Assembly (NCBI RefSeq): GCF_963924675.1
Contig: NC_089221.1
Span: 91,575,835 to 91,639,834 of the forward strand
Source: Phocoena phocoena
Taxonomy: Eukaryota; Chordata; Mammalia; Artiodactyla; Phocoenidae
Direction: 5' to 3'
DNA length: 64,000 bases
A model generated the notes under the pieces. The model searched no databases and was not told the DNA's origin. It saw only the letters and a list, made by a program, of their open reading frames with translations. The translations under genes were made by a program, and so were the position numbers. Positions 37,887-53,240 of the stretch are shown piece by piece; positions within the stretch are counted from its first letter, which is position 1, and every line of letters starts with the position of its first letter.

Positions 37887-38095
37887 GGGCTTCCCTGGTG
37901 GCGCAGTGGTTGAGAGTCCGCCTGCCGATGCAGGGGACACGGGTTCGTGCCCCGGTCCGGGAAGATCCCACATGCTGCCGAGCAGCTAGGCCCGTGAGCC
38001 ATGGCCGCTGAGCCTGCGCGTCCAGAGCCTGTGCTCCGCAACGGGGGAGGCCAAAACAGTGAGAGGCCCACGTACCGCAAAAAAAAAAAAAAAAA
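37887..38095 (+). mobile_element. CHR SINE, short A-tailed form
   Basis: A 15-base duplication, aaaagtgaata(a)ctg/attg, lies at 37872-37886 and 38096-38110. The long A tail and retained CpGs suggest a young copy. Confidence 0.95.
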
Positions 38096-38110
38096 AAAAG
38101 TGAATAATTG

Positions 38111-39680
38111 ATACTGATGGCCAACAGCATTAAGACCTTTTATATTTACAATTTTTACTGTCACATCACTTTGTCATTGAGAATAAATACTTAAGGCAGC
38201 CTGATAATTTGAAGTTGTTTTTTACTTACTTTGCGGTGGCCAAAATTCAGCATTTGGATTCTAAAGCTTCTTAAGCTCTTAGTTTACCTTAGGACAGGGG
38301 TTTTGTTAAATTTTTGGAACAAATGGTATCAGCAAGTCCTTGCAGAGATTCAGGCACTAGATAGGAGCAAAGTCACAGCTAGGTGCTGTCAGGCAACCAT
38401 TGAAAGAAATTGTTAACCAGACAAGCAGGGTTGTGAGAAAACTAGAGACACACTAAGTAGAGAATATAATGGTTTATGATCTGAGTTGGTGATCAGAGTT
38501 GAAAAATTAAACACTTGGCAATGTGTATAGGTCTTGAGGAAGGGAATATAGGTCAGGAATTAGACATAAAATACAGTGGATAAGACTAAGCTGACCTCAG
38601 AGTAAAAAGACAAATGAGAATCTTTCAGGGAGACAGCTACAAGAGTCAATATAACTCCCCGAGTAAGAGGACGTGATATGACCCTGTTACTGAAATGGAG
38701 TGCTTGCTCTTTCTCCCTGCGGGATTTAGCAAGTCAATGAACCAGAGAAGGGAGTGCAGTTATGGACAGACTCTGAACTCAAGCTTATTAAAACTTTGGG
38801 CCTTGAGCACTTCTTAAGGTCTGGGATTCAGTATCATTCCTTGATATGATATTTCTGAGATTTACTTTAAGATTGTAAAATTTAATTGACTTGGAAAAAC
38901 TCCAGGTCTAATCGCAACTTTCTAAAGGTTAGCCATTCTTCAAGTCGTAGGTTGAAAATGCCAAATCAGTAATTAAATCATTTCAGCAATTTTTTTCTTC
39001 TGTTCTTTGTTGGTTTAAGGTTTAGTTTTGTTTTGTTTTTAATCTTTGGTGACCAAAGAACATCTTGAAACACTTAAGTAGTGAAGAACATTGAGGAGTT
39101 GCAGCTGACGGAGAGAGAGAATGAAACAATGAAAAACTGTCGCTGGAATGGAGCCAGATGTATGCTGACATTAAACACTCAGAGACTTTGACTTTTCAGC
39201 CTCCTGTTCCTGAATATGACTCTACTTTCACCCCCAAGAAGAATCAATTTTGAGGTTATAACCAGTCTCCTTTAATAATTCATCTAATCAAAATCAGTGA
39301 AAAGAACAGGCTTGTTAAATAATAGCAAGTCAATCATGTGGAAGAAATACAGTGCTATACAGAGTCACACACATATTTTCAACATCTGATTGACAGTTCT
39401 TATAAATCACATCTTTGCTCTTAAACCTTTTCATAATGAACATTAGGAGGATCTTTTTTGCACGCACATACACACCTTGGAAATAAAAAAAATTAAAAAT
39501 CAAATGTAAAAACAAACAGAAGAACAAGAAGTAAATGCATTGAGATGTTTAGAAATGGTTAGTATTTTGACATAACTATATTCTTTAACCAAGCACCTTC
39601 ATCATCAGAAAAAGGTAACAAGACTCTTTGGTTCCATTTCAAGACTCCTCCCATTAAAAAAAAAAAAAGGTGAAAGTCTT
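38111..39680 (+). other. Unique intron
   Basis: No gene or clear repeat. A short A run lies at 39657-39668. Confidence 0.4.
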
Positions 39681-39699
39681 TAATAACTTATGAGGCCTA

Positions 39700-40032
39700 G
39701 GACTTCCCTGGTGGTGCAATGGTTAAGAATCCACCTGCCAATACAGGGGACACGGGTTCGATCCCTGGTCCGCGAAGATCCCACATGCTGAGGAGCAACT
39801 AAGCTCATGAGTCACAACTGCTGAGCCTGCAAACCACAACTACTGAGCCCGTGCGCCATGGCTACTGAAGCTGGCATGCCTAGAGCCCATGCTCCGCAAC
39901 AAGAGAAGCAACTGCAATGAGAAGCCCATTCACCACCACGAACGGTAGCCCCCATTTGCCACAACTAGAGAAATCCCGCGCACAGCAACAAAGAACCAAC
40001 ACAGCCAAAAATAAATTAATTAATTAAAAAAA
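39700..40032 (+). mobile_element. CHR-1 SINE, full length
   Basis: An 18-base duplication, aataac(t/c)tatgaggccta, at 39682-39699 and 40033-40050, differs at one base. The tail is attaattaattaaaa-type. Confidence 0.96.
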
Positions 40033-40050
40033 AATAACCTATGAGGCCTA

Positions 40051-41756
40051 ATATCCTTGGCAAAGACCATTTTACATGGCTGTGAAGCATGTCATTACAG
40101 AGATACAGCTGGGACCAAACAACAGAGTAGTCAACAGTCCTTCCAGACTTCTATATCTTAAGAGATTCCATACCTGAAGTTCTCTTACATTTCCAAAAAG
40201 CAAGTTTTATGTTTGGTGCCAAGGGAAGCCAAGCTCTGTTGCTTCAACCCAGTCACAAATGTCGCACTAGGTCCTCCCCCAGAAAGCCAGTCTCTGATTT
40301 ATAACCTCCCTTAATGGGAGAATGCCAGTGATTATAAATTGTCTTGACATTGCGCAACCATCCTAATTCCCTAAAACACGGATGTGAATCCAGACTTCGG
40401 ACTTCCTGCTTCCATTTCAAAGCAGATTGACCTCTGACTGGCCCTTTAAATGCATTTGTGTATTTATCTCTCAGCCAGTGGGTGGACAGTTATGTTAATG
40501 CACTTGGATTTCTTTTGAAGGGAAAAATTAAACCAATCTTCAGCCAATCTTGTTTTTCTAAAAGAAGAAAAAAGAGAAGAGGGAAGAGTAAAAAGGTGAG
40601 ATTATAAAGAATAGAAAAGAAAAAAACCTGTGTTATAAGAGAGATGAAAAACATTTTTGATAGTTGTCCCCTAAGTGTTGACCATGAGGAGCCTGTAAAG
40701 GTGAGCAATAGGATAAAAAAAACCCTTTTCTTACTAAATAGTTCTAAATGTGGTAGCAAGGGGCTCTGCTTGAAATGTCTTCAAGGAAACAGTATATCTG
40801 GTGCTTTTCCCCCATATCTATAAGTTTGGACACAGTGCTAGGTACCAACATCAAGTGCTTCTTCACAGCTTTACAGGGCAATGGTGTATGTGTGTGCATT
40901 TTATATATATATATATACACACACTGCACACACATACATACACTATATATACACTATGTATATGCACTATATATATATACACTATATATAGTATGTGTAT
41001 ATAATATATACCTAGTATTATGGTTATCATATACACATACTATAAATGATTTTACAAACATGTTGTAGGTTTGACTACCTTCTCTTTCTCTGCAGTGAAA
41101 CATGGTAGTTGACATTTTTAACTTCCTGCTTTTAACTTTGTTTAAAATTATCAACCATATTAGACAAGGCTGTATCTAAATAGTGATAATGTTACAAAAT
41201 TTCTTTAAAGAAAACTAATGTGAAAGTAGAAGTTAGGCCTGGACTCCAAAAAAGTATTGAGTTTCTCATCAAACTTATAGCAAAAAAAAAAATTCTAACT
41301 AAAATAATTCCTATATTCTTTGGCCTTTTTGTTAAAGAATATGTTATAAATGAATAGAAATGAGTAATGAATATTTTTCCAGTTGAATAACTCCATGAAT
41401 ATAAAATCCTCTATTGTAATCTTCTTGCTTCCTTTGTATCTCAGGAAATTTTACGGCGATTCTCTCTTTATACAATTTATTTTGAAATGTAGATACAACA
41501 CTTTAACAAAAATTTCTTTATGTATTAAAAATTTACTGTTAATATACAAAATATTTTTATTTTTATATAAACATACTGAAAATGTGATTTCTTTCTAAAA
41601 TTATATTTACAGACATTAAATGATTTAAATTAATTGTTTAATTTTAGCAAAGAATACAGATTAAATTACTGAGGTGTTATTTTCATATAAGTTTGGGCTG
41701 TTCTGTTCTTTTAATTTGATCTTTACATCCTTTAAAAAGTTATTTCTAAAATTATA
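40051..41756 (+). other. Unique AT-rich intron with TA/CA repeat
   Basis: It is AT-rich. A mixed TA/CA tract with partial palindromes occupies 40887-41040. Frames read through this tract are artefacts. Confidence 0.45.
40887..41040. repeat. TA/CA-rich simple sequence
   Basis: Irregular TATATA, CACACA and ACTATATATA units. Self-complementary stretches such as actatatatagt could form hairpins. Confidence 0.85.
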
Positions 41757-41905
41757 ACTATGTGAGGTGATGGATATATTAACTAATTATATTGTGGTAT
41801 AAATTTTGCAATACCTATTTATATCAAATCATTACACTGTACACCTTAAACTTACACACTGCTATGTGTCAATTATATCTCGGTATAGCTGGGAAAAAAT
41901 TAAAA
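41757..41905 (+). mobile_element. Old L1 3' tip, sense
   Basis: It has the 3' UTR end pattern gtgaggtgatggatatatta, attacactgtacaccttaaa, tgtcaattatatctcggtat. It is truncated, with no duplication. Confidence 0.75.
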
Positions 41906-42415
41906 GTTCTATTAATATTAACAAGACAATTACTTAACAAAATAAATTGGACATTCTTAATGGATTCTTCATACACAAAAATTAAAAAATTTTTATTATT
42001 TCTAGCATACTTGTATCTTGAGCTTGATCAGACAAGAATGTATTTTGTTAAAATTTCTTTGAAAGCTGTTGTTATGGTAATGATTTATATATTGAAATTA
42101 TTGATAGGTTAATTTACTGTGATAAGGAAATTAAGGAATGGATGCTATTTAATATATTTTCTTTTACATGAATTCTTGAATAATATTAATTTTTCAATTG
42201 GTATAAAAATTAAAATTAAATTTTTAGTTTTCTTCAATGTTTGCAAATCATGTCCCTTTATATTTATTTTCTCTTTTTTATTTTCTTTCTTTTTTTTTTT
42301 TTTTTTTATTTCACCAGTTGCCATTAAATGAAAATAGAGTAGGTTGAATGTTATAGGCTACATTTTGGTAGTGTGGTTTTTTAATCTTACTTTTGAACAA
42401 TACAGTTTTCTTGGA
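41906..42415 (+). other. AT-rich intron
   Basis: A T/C-rich run lies at 42270-42308. Nothing else is recognised. Confidence 0.35.
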
Positions 42416-42419
42416 AAGG

Positions 42420-43098
42420 TTTTTTACTGTAATTTTATTAAGGTACAACTCTAAATTATATAATTATAAATTTCACCCATTCTATTGCACAGTTCTACCT
42501 GTTTGGACAAATGTTATGTAAATGTTAGTTATGTAAAAACCACCACAGTCAAGATACAGAACAATTTCATTATGCTAGGAGATTCTCCCATACTCACTTG
42601 TAGTCAGTCCGTCCCCCACTTCTTAGCCACTGATCTATTTTCTGTCCCTACAGTCTTTGCAAGAATATTATATAAGTGGAGTCATACAATATACATCCTT
42701 TTGAGCCTGGCTTCTTTCACTTAGGATGCTATGTTAGAGAATCATCCAAGTTATTGTGTGTATCCTAGTTCATTCCATTTTATTTATGAGTATTCTACTC
42801 ATTTCTCAGTTGAGGTATATGGGAGTTGTTTGTAGTGTTTCCTGATTACTGACAAGCTGCTATAAAGTTTCATGTTCAAATTTGTGAGTGAACATAGCTT
42901 TCAATGATATGGTATTCTTAATTTTATAAGAAACTGCAAAGCTGTTTTCCAAAGTGGCTGTATCATTTTGCATTCCTTCCAGCAGTGTATAAATTTCAGT
43001 TGCTCTACATCCTTGCCAGCCATGGTATTGCCTCTCTCTCTCTCTCTCTTTTCTTAGACATTCCAATAAGAGTGTAGTTGTATCTCATTGTGGTTTTA
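42420..43098 (-). mobile_element. Old L1 (outer layer), 3' part
   Basis: An antisense, diverged L1 3' UTR and ORF2 end (attttattaaggtacaactc; aagtggctgtatcattttgc; gagtgtagttgtatctcatt). It breaks at 43098 and resumes at 47574 in exact register. Confidence 0.85.
43031..43049. repeat. (TC)n tract
   Basis: About nine TC units inside the old L1. Confidence 0.85.
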
Positions 43099-46583
<3,485 letters not shown>

Positions 46584-47134
46584 TTGAGGTCTATCCCGAT
46601 GGGGCTTTTTCTGTAAACCTACATCGTTGGAAACGCCTCATAGATTAACTGTGTGGTTTCGTTTACTCATAGAACTACCTGTTAGATCTGTGGGAAAGAA
46701 CTACAAGACAGAGCTGCCAAGTAAACTGTGAAAAACCTAACAAACTTTTTATCTAAGGTATTGGCATATCCCAATGATCTGTACTGTTGTAGGGTGTGAT
46801 AGCTTAGGGGTGAATATGATTTGAACCTAATACATTTTTAGAGGGTGTCAAATTCAGAACCAGGCAGATCCATCTCCTGGCCCTAAACATGGTCCTAAAG
46901 TAAATCACTTGAGGAAATTGGATCCCAAAGATTACAGGTGGGGAATTTTGAAGTGTGTCCATATTTCATTGGAGATCAAAGAAGCCTAACTAAAAGAATT
47001 GTGGGCTGACTCACATGATAACTTCTTTTTGAAAGGGCTATTTTATGTTGAAGATTATGAGTTTGGAGGAACTAAGGTGATTGGCAGTGGAAAGAATCAG
47101 AACATGTGAAATTCCTTAAAAATTTATTGACTTA

Positions 47135-47350
47135 GGGCTTCCCTGGTGGCCCAGTGGTTGTGAGTCCGCCTGCCGATGCAGGGGTCACGGGTTCATGCCC
47201 CGGTCCGGGAAGATCCCACATGCCACGGAGCGGCTGGGCCCGTGAGCCATGGCCGCTGAGCCTGCGCGTCCGGAGCCTGTGCTCCGCAATGGGAAAGGCC
47301 ACAACAGCGAGAGGCCCGTGTACCGCAAACAAAAAAAAAAAAAAAAAAAA
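47135..47350 (+). mobile_element. CHR SINE, short A-tailed form
   Basis: The innermost layer of the nest. A 14-base perfect duplication, aatttattgactta, lies at 47121-47134 and 47351-47364 within the retrocopy's 3' UTR. Confidence 0.96.
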
Positions 47351-47388
47351 AATTTATTGACTTAAATAACTTTGTCTGTGTTACACAT

Positions 47389-47394
47389 AATAAA
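47389..47394 (+). terminator. Polyadenylation signal of the retrocopied transcript
   Basis: AATAAA about 16 bases before the A tail at 47411. It is inherited from the parent mRNA and says nothing about local activity. Confidence 0.75.
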
Positions 47395-47432
47395 AAAAAA
47401 GACCTTTACAAAAAAATAAAAGATATTTCTTG

Positions 47433-47573
47433 CTTCTTGATGTAGGATTGTATTGCTATAAACTTCCCTCTTAGAACTGCTTTTGCTGCATCCCATAGGT
47501 TTTGGGTCATTGTGTTTTCATTGTCATTTGTTTCTAGGTATTTTTTGATTTCCTCTTTGATTTCTACAGTGAT
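47433..47573 (-). mobile_element. Younger L1 (second layer), 5' part
   Basis: It resumes the ORF2 antisense text (ttgcttcttgatgtaggatt, taaacttccctcttagaact) in register with 46570 and ends at a 5' truncation point next to the duplication at 47574. Confidence 0.9.
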
Positions 47574-47660
47574 TCATTGTGGTTTTAATTTGCATTTCCC
47601 TAATGACTAATGACGTTGGGCATCTTTCTTTGTGCTTTTTGCCATCCATATATTTTCTTT

Positions 47661-47875
47661 TTTGTTTGTTTGTTTTTTTGTTTTGCGGTACGCGGCCTCT
47701 CAATGTTGCGGCCTCTCCCGTTGCGGAGCACAGGCTCCGGACGTGCAGGCTCAGCGGCCATGGCTCACGGGCCCAGCCGCTCCGCGGCATGTGGGATCCT
47801 CCCGGACCGGGGCATGAACCCATGTCCCCAGCATCGGCAGGCGGACTCTCAACCACTGCACCACCAGGGAAGCCC
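47661..47875 (-). mobile_element. CHR SINE, short A-tailed form
   Basis: A perfect 15-base duplication, ccatatattttcttt, at 47646-47660 and 47876-47890. The tail on + reads (tttg)n-like. Confidence 0.96.
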
Positions 47876-49011
47876 CCATATATTTTCTTTGGTGAAATAT
47901 ATATTCAAATCTTTGCCCCATCTTTAAAATGCATTACTTTCTTATTATTGGGCTTTGAGTTTGTTTGTAATTCTAGATACAAGTCCTTTATCAGATATGT
48001 GATTATAAAAACTTCCTCCTTGTCTGTGTCTTTCATAAAGCAGACATTTTTAATTTAAATGAAGTCCAATTTATTTTTTGTTCTTTGAATTATTGTGCTT
48101 TGGGCTGTGTATGTAAGAAATCATTGCCTAACTGAAGGTCACAAAACTTTCTTCTTTTTTTAAGTTTTAGAATTATAGATTTTACATTTATACTTATGAT
48201 CCATTTTGAGTAATTTTTTCATAGAGTGTGAGCTTGGATAAAGGCTTTTTGTTTTTACTTTTGTTTTTTGCATATGTGTATCCAGTTGTTCCAGCACTAT
48301 TTATACTTGGTGAAACTGTCCTTTCTCCATCAAATTGCCTATTTATTTACCTTTGTCAGAAACCAATTAGCCATATATGTGTACAACTATTTCTGGATTC
48401 TTTTTTCCATTCCATTTGTCTACATGTTTATTCTTCCTTCAATACCACTCTCTTGATTACTGTAGCATTATACTAAGTCAGGAAATCAAGTATATGAATC
48501 TTTTAACTTCAAAGAGAAAGTGTATTCTGCTGTTTTTGTGTAGTGTTTTCTAAATGTCATTTAGCTTAGTTTAGTTGATAATGTTGTTCATGTCCTCCAT
48601 ATCCTCAGTGGTAATTTTTCTGCTTTCTCTATTAACTGCTGAGAGGGTGTGTTGATGTCTCCAGCTGTATTTGTGGATTTGTCTGTTTCTCTGTTCAGTT
48701 TTATCAGTTTTTGCTTCATGTATTTTGAAGCACTGTTGTTAGATGCATACACATTTACATTTGTTATGTCATTTTGTGGAATAGATGTCGTAATAATTAA
48801 GTCGTGTTCATCTTTATCCTTATTTTGAAGTCTGGTTGACATGATATTAATATAGCTACTCCTGCTTTCTTTTGTCTAGTGTTTTCATAGTATCTCTCGT
48901 CTATCATTTTATTTTTAACCTATTTACCCTTTATATTTAAAATTGGTTAACTGTATATGGTGTATAGTTTGGTCTTGATTTTTTCAATCTAATCTGATGA
49001 TCTTTACTTTG

Positions 49012-49218
49012 TTTTTTTGAACCTGAAGTAATGAGTCATTTATTAGAAACAAGTCATTGGCTGAACGAGTTTACGTATGACAAAAAATTTGGAGGGTACC
49101 CTAGTGTGGTAGATTTTCAGCATAAACAAAATTTTCTTAAAACAACATGGAATTATTTGTTTAGGTCATTGCTACAGATTGAGACTGAAGATTAAGTGGA
49201 GTCTGTTGTAGCATGTGA
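49012..49218 (-). pseudogene. Short processed retrocopy, parent not identified
   Basis: About 207 bases of foreign sequence in the old L1 between an 18-base duplication (ctgatgatctttactttg at 48994-49011; one change at 49219-49236). On the minus strand it ends in seven A's, with AATAAA (49044-49039) about 20 bases upstream. No coding frame is recognisable, so it probably represents a 3' UTR. Confidence 0.85.
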
Positions 49219-49900
49219 CTGATGATCTTTATTTTGAATTGATATGCTTATAAAATTTACATTTAATGTAATTTTTATATGATTGGATTAAAATACACCA
49301 TATTGTTAGTTGTTTTATTTTTTAATCTCTTATTTTGTCTTGTTCCCCAGCATTTCATTTCTGATTATTCCATTTTAGCTTCATTATTGATTTTTTTCTT
49401 TTAAAAATTATTTTATTCATTGCCCTAGGTTACACAATATACATCTTTAATTAATCAGAGTCTACTTTTAAATAATATCATACTACTTAACATGTAATAT
49501 AAGGACTTAACAGTATTATCTCAAATTCTCCCATTCTTTGTGCTATTTTTGTCATACATTTTACTTTTACATATGCCATAAACAGTGAATTAATATTTCT
49601 GCTTTATACAGATATAATTTAGAGCAATTAAAAATAAAGAAAATAGAATTTTATATTTACCTCCATTTATTCCGTTGCAACTCTTTATTTCTTTGTGTAT
49701 ATGTTATATCTTACCACAGTTTTAAAAAAATGTGTTGAAATTGTTCTTACCTATTAACATTTACACCACCAGTTCCTGACTCTTGCTGGCTCTATTAAAA
49801 ATTTGATGTGCGTGGGTGGCTTGGAATATGCTTGATTTGTATATTTCTTTTGTTCTTTCTTAGAATTTCAGAACCACTGGACTGAATGTATCATGAGAGG

Positions 49901-50765
49901 TCCTTTGGCCTAATCTTTAAAGTATGACAGATTTACTTCAACTGATCTTATTTTAAGACTTATCTGAAGTTCTCTAAGGTTGTACTTAAGCCTGCTCCAT
50001 CTCTTTTTATCTCTGTCTTGTTCTCTTGCTCTCATGACTGGAGAGGAAGCATCAGGACCACAATGTCCTGCTTTTTAATGTTCTCTTTTTAGTAACTTCG
50101 CACATGTATCACATACATAAAGATAGTTATTGAGTTTCTTCTTACCATTCTGCATTACAAGTAAAAAACTTTCTCTACTTCTCCAAGTTTTTTATAGAGT
50201 GATAAATTTACTTTTTCTCTGTATATCTTTGACCATTTTAATAGGATTTTCTCCTGGACATTTCACGTAATCATTTTTGTTAGGCACGTGTGAGTAAGTG
50301 GTAGCAGTATTCACCAAGATGAAGGAACCGATATCTCTATTGGACTAATATTGGCTCTGGGAGAATGCTAGGGAACCAAATGAAGTGGTATAAATTCTCA
50401 AGGGTTCCCAGCACCCTTGCCAAGTAGTGGAGACTTTCCTGACCCTTATAGCCTAGTGCTGAAATTAAACCCTCTCCCTGAAGCCATAAGGCTTACTCTT
50501 CTCCAGAGATGACTGAAGGCAACAACCTTAGGCAGGTTACTTGTATAGCGTTGAGCTAGGAGAAAAAGAGCAGACAGGAAAATCTGAGCACACTATCTTT
50601 AGTTATGAGAAAAAAATCCTCTCAACAGTTGGGCCAGTCCTATAATAGAACTTATAAACACTTGTCAGTTATGAGGGTAAATGTAAGACATACTTATTTT
50701 CAAGCTTTCCCCTTAATTTCTTGTCCAAAGCATAACATTTTCTTTTTGTCTTTTTCCCCCTCAAG
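49901..50765 (+). other. Unique intron flanking the exon
   Basis: It is free of transposons and is the 3' end of intron 1. Nothing beyond the splice signals is recognised. Confidence 0.5.
50738..50765 (+). promoter_or_regulatory. 3' splice site of CAMK4 intron 1
   Basis: An almost unbroken pyrimidine tract (ttttctttttgtctttttcc, then ccctcaag) runs directly into the exon. A ttaat match to the branch-point consensus lies about 50 bases upstream, but the branch point is not certain. Confidence 0.9.
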
Positions 50766-50844
50766 GGGTGCTACATCCATTGTATACAGATGCAAACAGA
50801 AGGGGACCCAGAAGCCTTATGCTCTCAAAGTGTTAAAGAAAACA
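50766..50844 (+). CDS. CAMK4: CAMK4 exon 2 (kinase-domain N-lobe)
   Basis: The exon encodes 26 whole codons reading GATSIVYRCKQKGTQKPYAL then KVLKKT, preceded by one base that completes an arginine codon from exon 1. This matches the N-lobe of CaMKIV, a nuclear and cytosolic Ser/Thr kinase activated by Ca2+/calmodulin and CaMKK that phosphorylates CREB and related factors. By the known human protein it covers about residues 54-80: the second half of the glycine-rich ATP loop and the ATP-anchoring lysine (K75) in the YALK motif. The acceptor is a long pyrimidine tract ending in AAG at 50765, and the donor at 50845 is a consensus GTAAGT. Intron phases are 2 upstream and 0 downstream, as expected because the next human residue (V) starts a codon. 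There are no stops or frameshifts, so it looks functional. The upstream open frame reaching 50605 is intronic read-through, not part of the protein. Confidence 0.95.
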
Positions 50845-50850
50845 GTAAGT
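50845..50850 (+). promoter_or_regulatory. 5' splice site of CAMK4 intron 2
   Basis: A perfect GTAAGT donor follows the ACA threonine codon. It sets the exon end in phase 0. Confidence 0.9.
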
Positions 50851-53200
50851 TTATTTCATTATATAATAGCATCTCTAAGGGATCTGTGACCTGGAGAAGG
50901 CAGGAGCCCTGATTCGAAGGACAAAAGGGCCAGAGAGCTGCTATGTGCAGCTAACTCATTTGAATCATGATTATGAGGGTGCAGCCAAATGGGTTGTTTT
51001 TTGATGGAAATTGTGATTCTTTGAAAGCAACTGGATCTCAAATTAGATACGGTTGTGGGGAGGAGAAGTATGGAATGGAAAGACATTTAGAGTTTCCAGG
51101 TAAACTTTGCTTTGTCTAACTGTCATGTTTTCAGATATATATGTACATTTATATAATCTCCAATCACAATTTAATATACTAGAAAAGGTTGCTATTTAAA
51201 AATACCTAAATGAAACACAAATAGATGCGTTTGTTAAAGAAGTCATCAGCTTCTAACTTGATTTTCAAATGGTGGGTTTACTTCAGTAAAGTACAACCAG
51301 GCAAATGCTAATGTATCTGGGACTGAACCTGCTCATTGAAGAAGTTCATATTTGAACAAGAAGGAAGGATTTTGTTTTCGGATTTTTTTTTTTTTTTTTT
51401 TTTACCCTAAGCTTGTAGGTGAGCTGAGGGGGCAAAAGTTACTTAGGCTCATCTCCAATAAGTAAGAAATGCTAAGGTGAGAGTTCAAAATACAAATGCC
51501 AGCATATAATACTGGCATTTTTATACTCCCTGTGCCCCAGAGAATATTTGTCATTGTAATGCCCTACTTATACTTTCTGTCCTTAGGTAATTTCCCCTTA
51601 TAAAACCACAAAAAGACAACATATTCTTTTATAGCAAATTCTTCCCTTTCTCAAATTTTATGTGAACAAATATGTGAAATATATATATTTCTGAAAACCC
51701 AGATGTAACATATGCTGAGGAGAGACATACTGTAACTTTTGAAGTCAAATAATACCTCTTTGAGGCCAAGGGATTTTCTTTTTCTAAAGTCAGCTTAATA
51801 TCACCAACTGTTTATGTATTGTCTGGCACAGGGAAATTTTAGACTCTCATATAATGAAGAAGAGAATAATGGCACAATGTTTTCAGTCAAGTAGAATGAC
51901 ATTTTCAAACAATCTGTTAGAATTTAAGGCCACTCAAGCACCAAGAACAGTATAACTGAAGAAGGTAATAGTTTAAATGGCAATTGCTCCTAATAAGGTC
52001 TTTATTCTGGATTTCCTATTTGGTGTAGCCAATGATTCCAGAATGTAGAGGCAGCTTTTGATTGATAAGCTTTGGAGTTTTCTCTTAAATCAATTTCTTA
52101 TAGTCATAAAATGTATTTGAACTAAGGATTATTAAAATTTCATGAAATAGAATTTCCTGTTAAACATCTGCTTTTCATGAAAATATATTGGCATGCTTTA
52201 GCAGTAGTGACACAAGAGATGTTTTTGGATTTGGTTGTATCATTTCTTGCTGGTTAAAAAATTGTCAGTAAAATTTGTGTGTGGTTATTTTATTTTCATA
52301 GTTGAGGAAACTTTGAAAGGCACTAGCTATATAAACATCTAGGAAAATGAGTATTCAGAAATGACTTGTGAATGCTCAGAATCCCAAAGGACAAGGGGCT
52401 GGTTTAGAGAATATTTGTTTATGTCAAAAATCTTTGGATGAATTGGAATAAGAGAGAAGTGAAGACACTTGGTGGGTTCATGACTTTTATTCATTGAGAA
52501 AGTAAAGCTCTGATTTGCCCTCCCTGTCTTCTCTCCTCCACCTCTGTTGTGGAAACATCTTGTTCAGAAGACAGGCACGAAGAAAATGTGGACGGGAACC
52601 AAGTGTCAGATGGAGCTGCAGAGCGATGCAGTAAGGCAGATGTTGTCAAACACAGTTACTGTTGTACCAAATGGAATGAGAGAAATCCCCTGGAGAAACC
52701 TCAGTTTTTAACGTAGTTGGAATTCCCAGCATTGTCTCCTAGAATCAACCATGCCCAGAGATGTATAAACAAGAGGAATAGCAGGCAAAACCTCAAAGAG
52801 AAATTGCCTCCAGTGTTTAATTCTATATAGGTCATGAAGACAGAACTTCCTTATCCAAATGAAATGAATGAAGCCTATGATCTTATTTTAAGACTAAGAA
52901 TCTATTTATGGAGGAAGAGTGATGTAGGGGAAACAAAGTATTCTTCTAGTAAATTCAGTTAAAGATCTGCTCTTGACGGGGAAAGTGAGCTTCAGAAAAC
53001 TTGAATGATCTGTGTAATCTATTTATTAGATTGAGCCACATAAAACTTCATCTATTAAACTATTCTTGACCTATAAAAAATGACAATTTTATATGGTTCA
53101 ACTAACAACTTTGGGGCTACTATACCACTTCATTGGATAATTCCTTGGGTCCTCATTTTATGATTAGACCCAAACTTAAGAGGTTTGAAAGATTATCTGT
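50851..53200 (+). other. Unique intron
   Basis: Mostly unique, with a poly-T tract at 51383-51403. No exon, RNA gene or transposon is recognised. Confidence 0.45.
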
Positions 53201-53240
53201 CTACATCTGTTTGTCTGTCTATCATCTATCAACTATCTGT

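Larger units (their letters stand above)
46584..47419 (+). pseudogene. 5'-truncated processed retrocopy, parent not identified
   Basis: Non-L1 sequence sits inside the younger L1 between perfect 13-base copies of aagatatttcttg (46571-46583 and 47420-47432). It ends in an A-rich tail (47411-47419) preceded at 47389 by AATAAA. These are the marks of an L1-mediated mRNA copy. At its 5' end, from 46586, an open frame of 20 codons (EVYPDGAFSV...LID) runs to a TAA stop, which would be the last codons of the parent protein. The remaining 770 bases are then 3' UTR, themselves split by a SINE at 47135. I do not recognise the parent. A noncoding transcript is possible. Confidence 0.85.
47574..49900 (-). 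mobile_element. Old L1 (outer layer), 5' part
   Basis: It continues the old L1 from 43098 (tcattgtggttttaatttgc, ccctaatgactaatgac), through ORF2 and into L1M-type upstream sequence (acatttaatgtaatttttat). It carries a SINE (47661) and a retrocopy (49012). The end near 49900 is gradual. Confidence 0.8.

Noticed and set aside
40744..41154. Frames with repeated Tyr-Ile or Thr-His residues
   Set aside because: Translation of TA/CA simple repeats.
50605..50889. 94-residue frame as a stand-alone small protein
   Set aside because: Only 50766-50844 is exonic. The rest reads through the acceptor pyrimidine tract and past the donor.
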